Positions 16,981-24,841 of a stretch of 57,321 bases of DNA are shown here, in pieces. The position numbers and the translations under genes were made by a program. Below the pieces are notes generated by a model, which saw nothing but the letters and a program-made list of their open reading frames with translations, did not search any database and was not told the origin of the DNA. The stretch is from Lachnospiraceae bacterium (GTDB lineage: Bacteria > Bacillota > Clostridia > Lachnospirales > Lachnospiraceae). Every line of letters starts with the position of its first letter. Position 1 is the stretch's first letter. The DNA lies in the NCBI GenBank assembly GCA_024699645.1, contig JAILPE010000059.1:1-57321 (forward strand), given 5' to 3'.

Positions 16981-17331
16981 TTGAACAACAGAGCAATTGG
17001 AACGGTTTACGAGATCAAAGCCGCAGAAGAACTGATAAAACTCGGATATACAATAATCGAAAAAAACTTTTATTGTAAAGGCGGAGAGATTGATATAATA
17101 GCAAAGGACGGAGAATACCTTTGCTTTATCGAAGTTAAATACCGTACCGACAACAGTGACGGAGATCCTCTTGAGGCCGTTGATACGAGAAAGATTAAAA
17201 GGATTTGTAAAAGTGCTGTTTTTTATATGACAAGATACGGTTATCCTGACGATACACCGGTCAGATTTGATGTTGTTTCGATCCTCGGTGAAGAAATAAT
17301 GGTTATAAAAAATGCGTTTGATTATATATGA
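16981..17331 (+). CDS. yraN: YraN/UPF0102 nuclease-fold protein
   Basis: Small PD-(D/E)xK-like protein of unknown role, conserved beside rnhB. The core GGEIDIIAKDGEYLCFIEVKYR shows the D and ExK residues of the nuclease fold, and IGTVYEIKAAEELIKLGYTI is the usual N-terminus. The start is TTG at 16981 with GGAGGA upstream. The length of 116 aa is normal. It is probably the last gene of the ylqF-rnhB unit. Confidence 0.92.
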   Translation: MNNRAIGTVYEIKAAEELIKLGYTIIEKNFYCKGGEIDIIAKDGEYLCFIEVKYRTDNSDGDPLEAVDTRKIKRICKSAVFYMTRYGYPDDTPVRFDVVSILGEEIMVIKNAFDYI

Positions 17332-17366
17332 AACACATTGGTAAGAGTTAGAAGGAAGTATTGATT

Positions 17367-18764
17367 ATGAAAAATAAAGGACATCTTATCGTTGCAGTTG
17401 ATAAAGGTTCCATTGCCGAAGAACTCGGTATAGAACCGGGATCTAAGCTGATTGCCGTCAACGATACGATAATTGAAGATGTTTTTGATTACAGATATCT
17501 TTCACAGGATGAAAATATAGTACTGACGGTTATTGATACCAACGGCGAAGAATGGGATTATGACATTGAAAAAGATTACGGAGAAGAAGTTGGGCTTGTT
17601 TTTGAAGGCGGTTTGATGTCCGATTACCATCATTGCTGTAATAAGTGTGTTTTTTGTTTCATCGACCAGCTTCCGCCCGGAATGAGAAAAACTCTGTATT
17701 TCAAGGATGATGACGCGAGACTTTCGTTTCTTCAGGGCAATTACATCACTTTGACAAATATGTCTGATAAGGATATTGAGAGAATATGCTTCTACAAGCT
17801 GTCACCCATCAACATATCAATACACACCCTGAATAAAGAGCTTCGTGTAAAGATGTTGAATAACAAAAAAGCCGGCGAAGCATTAAGACATATCAGAACA
17901 CTTGTCGATGCCGGGATAGAAATAAACGGACAGATCGTTCTTTGCAAGGGATATAATGACGGTGCGGAGCTTGATTATACACTTGAACATCTTGAGGATT
18001 ACATGCCCGGTTTAAAAAGTCTGTCGATCGTGCCTATCGGCATTACAAAATACAGAGAAGGACTTGCACCGATCGAACCGTTTACCGGCGAAGAATGCGG
18101 ACAAATAATAACCCAGATAGACAAATACAGAAAGTATTACCGTGAAAAGTACGGTACCGCTTTGGTATATGCGTCGGACGAATTTTATCTGAATTCGGGA
18201 ACGCCCATACCGCCCGCCGAAGAATACGAAGGATTCCCTCAGATAGAAAACGGCGTCGGTATGACACGATCACTTATAGACGAATTTAATGAGGCTTTTG
18301 AAGAGTTTAATAAAAACCCGGATTCAGCCAATCGACTTATGAAATGTAAATTTACGTTTGTTACAGGTAAGGCGATTGAAAATACACTCAGAAACCTTGT
18401 CAGTCAGATCACGGAGAAATATCCTTTCTGTCAGACCGAAGTTGTCGGTATAAGAAATGACTTTTTCGGCGAAAAGATAACAGTAGCGGGACTTGTTACC
18501 GCTCAGGACATAATCAAACAGCTTAAAGACAGAGATAATGGAGATTTTCTTGTTCTTCCGACATGCATGTTGAGAGCCGGAGAGGATGTATTTCTTGATG
18601 ATCTTAAGATAAGCGATATTGAAACAACTTTACAAAAAAATGTACGTATAGTAAAATCTAACGGTGTTTCGTTAATAAATGTATTGTGCACTGATTATGT
18701 GCCGATTCACGAGAGAGAGGTACCTTATGAGCAAGCCGATAGTGGCGATAGTCGGCAGGCCTAA
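17367..18764 (+). CDS. PDZ and radical-SAM DUF512 protein
   Basis: The N-terminal ~65 residues form a PDZ-like domain (VAVDKGSIAEELGIEPGSKLIAVN). A radical-SAM-type cysteine motif CCNKCVFCFIDQ (Cx3Cx2C) and the DUF512 region follow, including ARLSFLQGNYITLTN and FFGEKITVAGLVT. It is conserved next to der in Clostridia and probably linked to translation or ribosome function, though its substrate is not known. The ATG at 17367 has AGGA ten bases upstream; TTG at 17361 is an alternative. Its 3' end overlaps der by 38 bases. Confidence 0.9.
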   Translation: MKNKGHLIVAVDKGSIAEELGIEPGSKLIAVNDTIIEDVFDYRYLSQDENIVLTVIDTNGEEWDYDIEKDYGEEVGLVFEGGLMSDYHHCCNKCVFCFIDQLPPGMRKTLYFKDDDARLSFLQGNYITLTNMSDKDIERICFYKLSPINISIHTLNKELRVKMLNNKKAGEALRHIRTLVDAGIEINGQIVLCKGYNDGAELDYTLEHLEDYMPGLKSLSIVPIGITKYREGLAPIEPFTGEECGQIITQIDKYRKYYREKYGTALVYASDEFYLNSGTPIPPAEEYEGFPQIENGVGMTRSLIDEFNEAFEEFNKNPDSANRLMKCKFTFVTGKAIENTLRNLVSQITEKYPFCQTEVVGIRNDFFGEKITVAGLVTAQDIIKQLKDRDNGDFLVLPTCMLRAGEDVFLDDLKISDIETTLQKNVRIVKSNGVSLINVLCTDYVPIHEREVPYEQADSGDSRQA

Positions 18765-20058
18765 TGTTGGCAAGTCAAGTTTTTTTAATGCATTATGCGG
18801 AGAGCAGATTTCAATCGTTAAGGATTATCCGGGAGTTACACGCGACAGGATCTACGGAGATGCCGAATGGCTCGGAAATACTTTTACGATCATAGATACG
18901 GGCGGAATTGAGCCTGAAAGCAGTGATTTCATCCTTAAATCAATGCGTGAGCAAGCGCAGATAGCGATAGATACTGCCGATGTGATCATTTTTATGGTGG
19001 ATGTCAAAGACGGATTGACCGACCGTGACGGTCAGGTTGCCGATATCCTTCGCAGAAGTCATAAACCATTGGTGTTATGCGTAAACAAAGTTGATGATTT
19101 CAAAAAAATGGAAGCCGATGTTTACGAGTTTTACAATCTCGGACTCGGAGAGCCCTATCCGATTTCTTCGTCGGGGAAAACCGGATTTGGCGAGCTTCTT
19201 GATGCTGTGATAGAATTGTTCCCGAAGAGTGATGATCAGGAAGAAGAGGAGGAACGTCCTCGTATCGCTATCGTAGGTAAACCGAATGTAGGAAAGTCAT
19301 CATTGATCAATAAGATACTCGGCGAGAACAGATGTATAGTGTCGGATGTGGCAGGTACTACAAGAGATGCCGTTGATACTTTGGTAAAGTACGAAGACAA
19401 AGAATACGTTTTTGTTGATACGGCCGGACTGCGCAGGAAGAATAAGATAAAAGAAGAACTCGAAAGGTTCATGGTCATTAGAACGGTATCTGCTGTTGAA
19501 AAAAGCGATATCGTCATTCTTATGATCGATGCGGCAGAAGGTATAAGCGAACAGGATGCCAAGATCGCAGGAATAGCTCATGAGCGCGGCAGAGGTATCA
19601 TCATCGCCGTCAACAAATGGGATGCGATAGAAAAAGACGACAAAACTATATACAAATATCGTGACGAGATATTTCAAATTCTTTCTTTCATTCCTTACGC
19701 CGAAGTGATCTTTATTTCGGCAAAGACCGGTCTGAGGATCAATAAGATATTCGATTCTATCGAAGAAGTGATCCAGAGCCAGAATCTGCGTGTTAAAACA
19801 GGTGTCTTAAATGAGATCATTACAGAAGCTACGGTTCTTGTTCAACCGCCGGCAGATAAAGGAAAAAGATTAAAGATTTTCTATGTCACACAAGTATCGG
19901 TTAAACCGCCGACATTTGTTTGTTTTGTTAACGATAAAGAATTGTTCCATTTTTCATATCAAAGATACATAGAAAATAAGATCCGTGAAACATTCGGATT
20001 TAACGGAACAGCAATAAGACTTCTTATCAGAGAAAGAAGCGAAAAAGATCAAACTTGA
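18727..20058 (+). CDS. der: ribosome-associated GTPase Der (EngA)
   Basis: Tandem-GTPase needed for 50S assembly. The first G domain has GRPNVGKSS and DTGG; the second has GKPNVGKSS, DTAGLRRK and NKWD; a KH-like domain ends the protein. I start at ATG 18727 (MSKPIVAIVGRPN), seven bases after GAGAGAGG, giving 443 aa; the ORF track adds 16 unlikely codons. It starts inside the DUF512 gene, suggesting coupling. Confidence 0.97.
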   Translation: MSKPIVAIVGRPNVGKSSFFNALCGEQISIVKDYPGVTRDRIYGDAEWLGNTFTIIDTGGIEPESSDFILKSMREQAQIAIDTADVIIFMVDVKDGLTDRDGQVADILRRSHKPLVLCVNKVDDFKKMEADVYEFYNLGLGEPYPISSSGKTGFGELLDAVIELFPKSDDQEEEEERPRIAIVGKPNVGKSSLINKILGENRCIVSDVAGTTRDAVDTLVKYEDKEYVFVDTAGLRRKNKIKEELERFMVIRTVSAVEKSDIVILMIDAAEGISEQDAKIAGIAHERGRGIIIAVNKWDAIEKDDKTIYKYRDEIFQILSFIPYAEVIFISAKTGLRINKIFDSIEEVIQSQNLRVKTGVLNEIITEATVLVQPPADKGKRLKIFYVTQVSVKPPTFVCFVNDKELFHFSYQRYIENKIRETFGFNGTAIRLLIRERSEKDQT

Positions 20059-20075
20059 AACTCGGAGGCATAATT

Positions 20076-20726
20076 ATGAACGCATGGCTCGTAATCTGCA
20101 TAATTATTGTGGGATATTTTATCGGGTCAATTCCATTCGGTTACATTATCGGAAAAATCAATCATATTGATATCAGAAATTACGGAAGCGGAAGCTCGGG
20201 AACTACGAACGCTTTCAGAACCGTAGGAAGGTTAGGCGGGATTCTTACTTTTGTAGGTGATTATTTAAAAGCGTTTATACCGATAATGCTTATCAGATAC
20301 GTGATCTTCCCGGATGAACCCTATATGCATCTGTTTATGCTGATCTTTGGTTTTGCATGTGTTCTGGGACACAATTTCCCGGTCTGGCTTAAATTTAAAG
20401 GCGGAAAAGGAATTGCCGTTACAGCAGGTGTTTGTTCCGGACTCGATTTCCTTATAATACCTTTCGGTGTGGTTTTGTTTGCAATAGTTGTTCTTATTTC
20501 AAAATATGTTTCTTTGGGTTCTTTATGCATATCGATCGTTATTCCGATCTGGATTTTCATCAGAATGTCGGATGATGCATATTTTCCCTGGTTGATCGTT
20601 GTATCATTTTTATATACTCTTTCTGCATTTATCATGCACAGGAAAAATATAAAACGGCTTATTCACGGCGAAGAGAATAAGATCGGACAAAGAGTAAAGA
20701 TTGATAAAAATATCACTGAAAAATGA
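20076..20726 (+). CDS. plsY: acyl-phosphate glycerol-3-phosphate acyltransferase PlsY
   Basis: Integral membrane enzyme that makes lysophosphatidate from acyl phosphate and glycerol-3-phosphate, the first step of phospholipid synthesis. Motifs are GYFIGSIPFGYIIG, the GSGSSGTTNAFRTVG loop, GHNFPVWLKFKGGKGIA and several hydrophobic helices. The ATG at 20076 follows CGGAGG; the TTG at 20055 in the track overlaps der and lacks a good site. GpsA, which makes its substrate, follows ten bases later. Confidence 0.96.
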   Translation: MNAWLVICIIIVGYFIGSIPFGYIIGKINHIDIRNYGSGSSGTTNAFRTVGRLGGILTFVGDYLKAFIPIMLIRYVIFPDEPYMHLFMLIFGFACVLGHNFPVWLKFKGGKGIAVTAGVCSGLDFLIIPFGVVLFAIVVLISKYVSLGSLCISIVIPIWIFIRMSDDAYFPWLIVVSFLYTLSAFIMHRKNIKRLIHGEENKIGQRVKIDKNITEK

Positions 20727-20736
20727 GGTGCAAGAA

Positions 20737-21750
20737 ATGACAGTAACTGTACTTGGAGCCGGAACTTGGGGAGTTGCCCTTACAATTCTTTTGTCCGGAA
20801 AAAATATTGATGTTTGTCTTTGGTCATCAGATGAGACGACCGAGATTGATGATCTTAAAAAGAACAGAAAAGAGATCAAAAATCTTCCGGGAGCTTCACT
20901 TCCCGACAGTGTAAGATTAACAAACGACATAGAAGAGGCCCTTACCGTTAATGATCCCGAACTGATCGTTTTTGCGGTAGCTTCTCCTTTTGTCAGAAGG
21001 GTGGCTAAGCTTGTAAGTCCTTATATCAAAGAGGGCAAAAAAATAGTTAATGTTGCTAAAGGCATCGAAGAATCCACACTTAAGACACTGCTCGAAGTGA
21101 TCAATGACGAGATTCCTCAGGGTGACAACAGTGTGCTTTCGGGACCGAGCCATGCCGAGGAAGTTTCAAGACTTATTCCGACTACAGTTGTAGTCGCATC
21201 AAAAACAAAAGAGACGGCAACGTTTATACAGGATATATTTATGACCGACCGCTTCAGAGTCTATACCAGCAATGATATGATCGGAGTCGGTCTGGGTGGC
21301 TCCATAAAGAATGTCATTGCTCTTGCAGCAGGTATTTCGGACGGACTCGGATTCGGAGACAATACAAAAGCTGCACTTATGACGAGAGGCATAGCCGAGA
21401 TCAGCAGACTCGGTACCAAAATGGGATGTAAGATCGAAACTCTTTGCGGATTGTCCGGAATTGGAGATCTTTTTGTTACAGCCACGTCGCATCACAGCAG
21501 AAACTGGAATGCGGGATACCTGATCGGAAAAGGAATGTCTGCGGACGAAGCAATGAAAGAAGTAAAGCAGGTTGTAGAAGGTGTGTTCTGCGCCAAGGCT
21601 GCTCTGAAACTCGCCCGTAAATACAATGTAGAGATGCCGATCATCGAACAGGTCAATTATATTCTGTTCGATCATAAGCCTGCAATGCAGGCAGTTTCTG
21701 ATCTTTTTATGCGAGATAAGACAAAAGAGCATGAAAATGTGGAATGGTAG
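20737..21750 (+). CDS. gpsA: glycerol-3-phosphate dehydrogenase [NAD(P)+]
   Basis: Reduces dihydroxyacetone phosphate to glycerol-3-phosphate for phospholipids, feeding PlsY. The Rossmann motif VLGAGTWGVALTILL is N-terminal, followed by GPSHAEEV, GGSIKNVIALAAGISDGLGFGDN and the catalytic lysine in GSIKN. I start at ATG 20737, six bases after GAGGTG, giving 337 aa. It ends the DUF512-der-plsY-gpsA unit; I see no clear terminator before the next promoter. Confidence 0.97.
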   Translation: MTVTVLGAGTWGVALTILLSGKNIDVCLWSSDETTEIDDLKKNRKEIKNLPGASLPDSVRLTNDIEEALTVNDPELIVFAVASPFVRRVAKLVSPYIKEGKKIVNVAKGIEESTLKTLLEVINDEIPQGDNSVLSGPSHAEEVSRLIPTTVVVASKTKETATFIQDIFMTDRFRVYTSNDMIGVGLGGSIKNVIALAAGISDGLGFGDNTKAALMTRGIAEISRLGTKMGCKIETLCGLSGIGDLFVTATSHHSRNWNAGYLIGKGMSADEAMKEVKQVVEGVFCAKAALKLARKYNVEMPIIEQVNYILFDHKPAMQAVSDLFMRDKTKEHENVEW

Positions 21751-21760
21751 AATACTTTTA

Positions 21761-21789
21761 TTGACAAAGCATTAATTAGGGTATATAAT
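21761..21789 (+). promoter_or_regulatory. perfect consensus sigma-A promoter of the NlpC/P60 gene
   Basis: TTGACA (21761-21766), exactly 17 bases, TATAAT (21784-21789), both hexamers perfect. The predicted start is near 21796, immediately before a tandem 11-base repeat. Such a strong core next to a repeat suggests regulation at initiation. Confidence 0.9.
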
Positions 21790-21800
21790 TTGACTTGCTA

Positions 21801-21822
21801 TCGTAACAATTTCGTAACAATT
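21801..21822 (+). promoter_or_regulatory. tandem repeat resembling a WalR-type binding site
   Basis: TCGTAACAATT occurs twice back to back. Read as hexamers it is CGTAAC-N5-CGTAAC, close to the WalR box TGTWAH-N5-TGTWAH of Bacillus with one change per half. It lies just downstream of a perfect promoter, where a bound OmpR-type regulator would more likely repress than activate. The regulator gene is not in the window. Confidence 0.5.
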
Positions 21823-21848
21823 GTGTTGTTTGAAATGCGAGGTCAAAT

Positions 21849-22955
21849 ATGTTTAAATCAGCAATTAAAAAGATTTCATATCTTTTTATGGCAACAGGAG
21901 CCATGATATTACTCATGGGTTATACTGTTGCTCATGCTGATGTAATAAACGGAGAAACATCACTTTGCGGTGCCTCGTTTGTTATCGACAGTTTTTATGA
22001 TAATGCGGACGACATCATTACAGAAGATGAGGATACGTTTGTATCAACGCTTCTTTCAAACGATATGTCACTTCCCGATAATGCAGCTTTTGCCAAGGTA
22101 GATGCTTTTTTAAATATTCGTAAAGCTGCTACCACAGATTCCGATATCATAGGATATCTTCCCAGAAACGGTGTATGTTATATCATATCCGATCCTGAGT
22201 ATGGTTTTGTAAGAATCTCGTCCGGTGAAGTCGAAGGATATGTCGCCACTGATTATCTTTATACAGGCATAAGCGCCAGATCTAAAGTCGAAGAGATCGC
22301 TCCCGTTAAAGCGACCGTCAATACCGGAGCTGTTAATCTAAGAAAAGCTCCTTCCTTAGAATCTGAAATCGTTACAACTTTATCTAAAAATGAATCTTTA
22401 AATGTTGATAAGAACAATCAGGTTGTTCTCGGCAACGATAAATCCGAATGGGTTACCGTTATCTATAAAGATCAGCCGGCTTATATCCTCAAAAAGTATG
22501 TAAATGTTGGCAGAAACCTTGTTTATGCCTGCACGGTCGAGGAAGTTATAGGCGATATAGGCATTAAAAATGTTACGGCTTTAAGAGCTGCCATAATTAC
22601 AGAAGCAAAGAAACATCTCGGACTTAAATATGTTTGGGGCGGTCTCAGTCTTTCAAAAGGTGCTGATTGTTCCGGATTCTGTTGTGCTGTTTTTGCAAAA
22701 TGCGGCTTTGATCTTCTTGATATAGGTCGTTCATCATATACCCTTGCAGGTTCTTCTTACGGACGTAAAGTAACATACGAAGAAGCAAAACCCGGTGATC
22801 TTGTATTCTACAAGCTTAAAAAGGGTCGTGTTAGTCATGTTGCCATTTATCTCGGCGGCGGAAAGATCATTCATGAGAGCAGTAATTCGGGATGTGCTGT
22901 CATTTCGGATATTGATTGCATGAAAGTTGCGATGATCAAAAATTTTATTGATTGA
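21849..22955 (+). CDS. exported SH3-domain NlpC/P60 peptidoglycan hydrolase
   Basis: Predicted gamma-D-glutamyl-diamino-acid endopeptidase acting on the cell wall. A signal peptide of about 30 residues ends near VAHA. Two SH3b domains follow (AFLNIRKAATTDSDIIGYL and AVNLRKAPSLESEIVTTL). The C-terminal P60 domain has the catalytic cysteine in GADCSGF, histidine in SHVAIYLGGG and the third polar residue in IIHESS. At 368 aa it is typical. Perfect promoter and WalR-like repeat upstream, strong terminator downstream: an independently regulated single gene. Confidence 0.94.
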   Translation: MFKSAIKKISYLFMATGAMILLMGYTVAHADVINGETSLCGASFVIDSFYDNADDIITEDEDTFVSTLLSNDMSLPDNAAFAKVDAFLNIRKAATTDSDIIGYLPRNGVCYIISDPEYGFVRISSGEVEGYVATDYLYTGISARSKVEEIAPVKATVNTGAVNLRKAPSLESEIVTTLSKNESLNVDKNNQVVLGNDKSEWVTVIYKDQPAYILKKYVNVGRNLVYACTVEEVIGDIGIKNVTALRAAIITEAKKHLGLKYVWGGLSLSKGADCSGFCCAVFAKCGFDLLDIGRSSYTLAGSSYGRKVTYEEAKPGDLVFYKLKKGRVSHVAIYLGGGKIIHESSNSGCAVISDIDCMKVAMIKNFID

Positions 22956-22982
22956 TGGTTTGATTTCATAACATGATAAATG

Positions 22983-23018
22983 CCGAGGTAGATCGTTATC
23001 GAATCTATCTCGGTTTTT
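22983..23018 (+). terminator. Rho-independent terminator of the NlpC/P60 gene
   Basis: CCGAGGTAGAT pairs with ATCTATCTCGG (one GU pair) and runs into TTTTT. Confidence 0.85.
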
Positions 23019-23052
23019 GATGTTTCGGAATATGTTTGATGTGTATGTTCGA

Positions 23053-23081
23053 TTGACTTTTTTGTCATAAACTTATATCAT
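23053..23081 (+). promoter_or_regulatory. promoter of the membrane MutS-like gene
   Basis: TTGACT, 17 bases, TATCAT. It resembles the importer promoter at 8598, with nearly the same hexamers. About 90 bases of AT-rich leader separate it from the AGGGAGGA ribosome binding site. Confidence 0.55.
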
Positions 23082-23173
23082 TAAGAACAGGTTTTTTATA
23101 CGAAAAATACTTGAAAATGCTCATAAAAAGGGGAATATAAGCATTTCTGAAAGTCAGTCAGGGAGGAAATATA

Positions 23174-24838
23174 ATGGAAGTGGTACTTGTCGTGCTTGGA
23201 CTCGTTATCATTCTTGCGGTAAAAGGAATCTACGACAGAAAGAATCTGAAAAAAAAATTACTTGCGAGAGTTGAATATACATATGGTAAGATACCAGATA
23301 AGAAATTAACCGAAGAGAAAAAAGAATCACTCAAGTATTATCATAAATTACATCCAACACCTTACGATGTGGACGATATCACTTGGAACGATCTAAATAT
23401 GGATAACGTATTCGATCTGGTTAATTCATGTAACAGTGCATATGGCGAAGAATATCTTTATGCTATGTTGCGTTCTCCGCAAGTATCCGAAGAGAAGCTT
23501 AAAGAACGCGGTAATCTGATCAAAATCTTTTCCAAGAAAAAAACACTTCGAAACCAATTATCAATGCACTTTGCAAATATGGGTATCATGAAGAAGATAT
23601 CTGTTTTTGAATACATGGGAAGTCTTAAAAATGCTTCTCTTGAAGGTGCGGGAATACATATATTACTTGATTTTTTATTTGCTCTTTCGATCGCTTATAT
23701 ATTTATTAATCCGCCGTTCGGAATAATAGCATCGATCGTTATGCTCATTGCAAATATATTCACATATTTTAAATACAAGACAAAGATCGAAAATTATTTT
23801 GTTATTATCGGATTTATAGTTAGATCTTTAAAATCGGCCCAGGAGCTTTCTTCGATCAAAGATGAAGAAATACTTCCCTATATGGAACGCCTCAAGAATT
23901 GTGTTAAAGAATTCAACGGTCTCAGACACGGTGCATGGCTTGTTTCGACCACCGGAATGGGATCTTCGGATATGGCTCAGATAATGCTCGATTACCTGAG
24001 AATGTTGTTCCATCTTGATCTTATCAAGTTCAATCTGATGTATAAAACCTTTCTTAACAAAGAGAAGTATTTTAATGAAATATTTGAAACCATCGGCCTT
24101 CTTGACAGTATGATAGCAGTTGCATCTTTCCGTGAAATGATGGGAAGAAACTGCGAACCTGATTTTCATGCCGAAAAGAAGATCAGCGTTGACGGTTTAT
24201 ATCATCCGCTTATAGAAAGCCCGATACCTTCGTCGTTTTCTACCGAAAGAAGCGTTTTACTCACAGGCTCGAATGCATCGGGTAAATCAACGTTTCTTAA
24301 ATCGGTCGCGATCAACCAGATATTGTCACAAACGATATATACGGCTCTTGCGATCGAATTTCACACAACCTTTTTTAATATTATGTCATCTATGGCGTTA
24401 AAAGACGACATTATAGGTGGCCAGAGCTATTATATAGTTGAAATAAGATCCTTAAAGAGGATCATTGAAAGGATGAATGATGAAGTGCCTGTGCTCGTCT
24501 TTATCGATGAAGTGCTCAAGGGCACGAATACCCTCGAAAGAATAGCGGCTTCATCACGTATCCTTTTGTCACTCTCTGCTTCAAGATCGCTTTGTTTTGC
24601 TGCAACTCATGATATCGAATTAACATTTATACTTGAAAACTATTATAATAATTTCCATTTTGAAGAGACTGTCAGCGAAAACGAAGTAATATTTGATTAT
24701 ACTTTAAGAGAAGGACGTGCCGTTTCAAGAAATGCAATAAAACTGCTTTCCATACTCGGATATCCCGATGAGATCATAGAAAGTGCGACAGAAATGGCAC
24801 AAAGCTATCTGACAACAAATGAATGGAAGGTTTTATAA
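23174..24838 (+). CDS. membrane-anchored MutS-family ATPase
   Basis: A MutS-core/ATPase protein distinct from MutS1 and MutS2. Walker A is TGSNASGKSTFLKS and Walker B is VLVFIDEVLKGTNTLERIAAS, with the MutS-type histidine in AATHDIELT. It lacks a mismatch-recognition domain and has no Smr domain. One hydrophobic helix starts the protein (VVLVVLGLVIILAVKGI) and two more lie at about residues 160-200 (LLDFLFALSIAYIFI; IIASIVMLIANIF), so it should be membrane-bound. It ends three bases before mutS. Such MutS-related proteins are known in Firmicutes without an assigned role; a repair link here is suggested only by position. Confidence 0.82.
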   Translation: MEVVLVVLGLVIILAVKGIYDRKNLKKKLLARVEYTYGKIPDKKLTEEKKESLKYYHKLHPTPYDVDDITWNDLNMDNVFDLVNSCNSAYGEEYLYAMLRSPQVSEEKLKERGNLIKIFSKKKTLRNQLSMHFANMGIMKKISVFEYMGSLKNASLEGAGIHILLDFLFALSIAYIFINPPFGIIASIVMLIANIFTYFKYKTKIENYFVIIGFIVRSLKSAQELSSIKDEEILPYMERLKNCVKEFNGLRHGAWLVSTTGMGSSDMAQIMLDYLRMLFHLDLIKFNLMYKTFLNKEKYFNEIFETIGLLDSMIAVASFREMMGRNCEPDFHAEKKISVDGLYHPLIESPIPSSFSTERSVLLTGSNASGKSTFLKSVAINQILSQTIYTALAIEFHTTFFNIMSSMALKDDIIGGQSYYIVEIRSLKRIIERMNDEVPVLVFIDEVLKGTNTLERIAASSRILLSLSASRSLCFAATHDIELTFILENYYNNFHFEETVSENEVIFDYTLREGRAVSRNAIKLLSILGYPDEIIESATEMAQSYLTTNEWKVL

Positions 24839-24841
24839 CAT

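Noticed and set aside
23174-24838. MutS2 (Smr-type) assignment
   Set aside because: There is no Smr domain or long coiled coil, the protein is too short, and hydrophobic helices are present.
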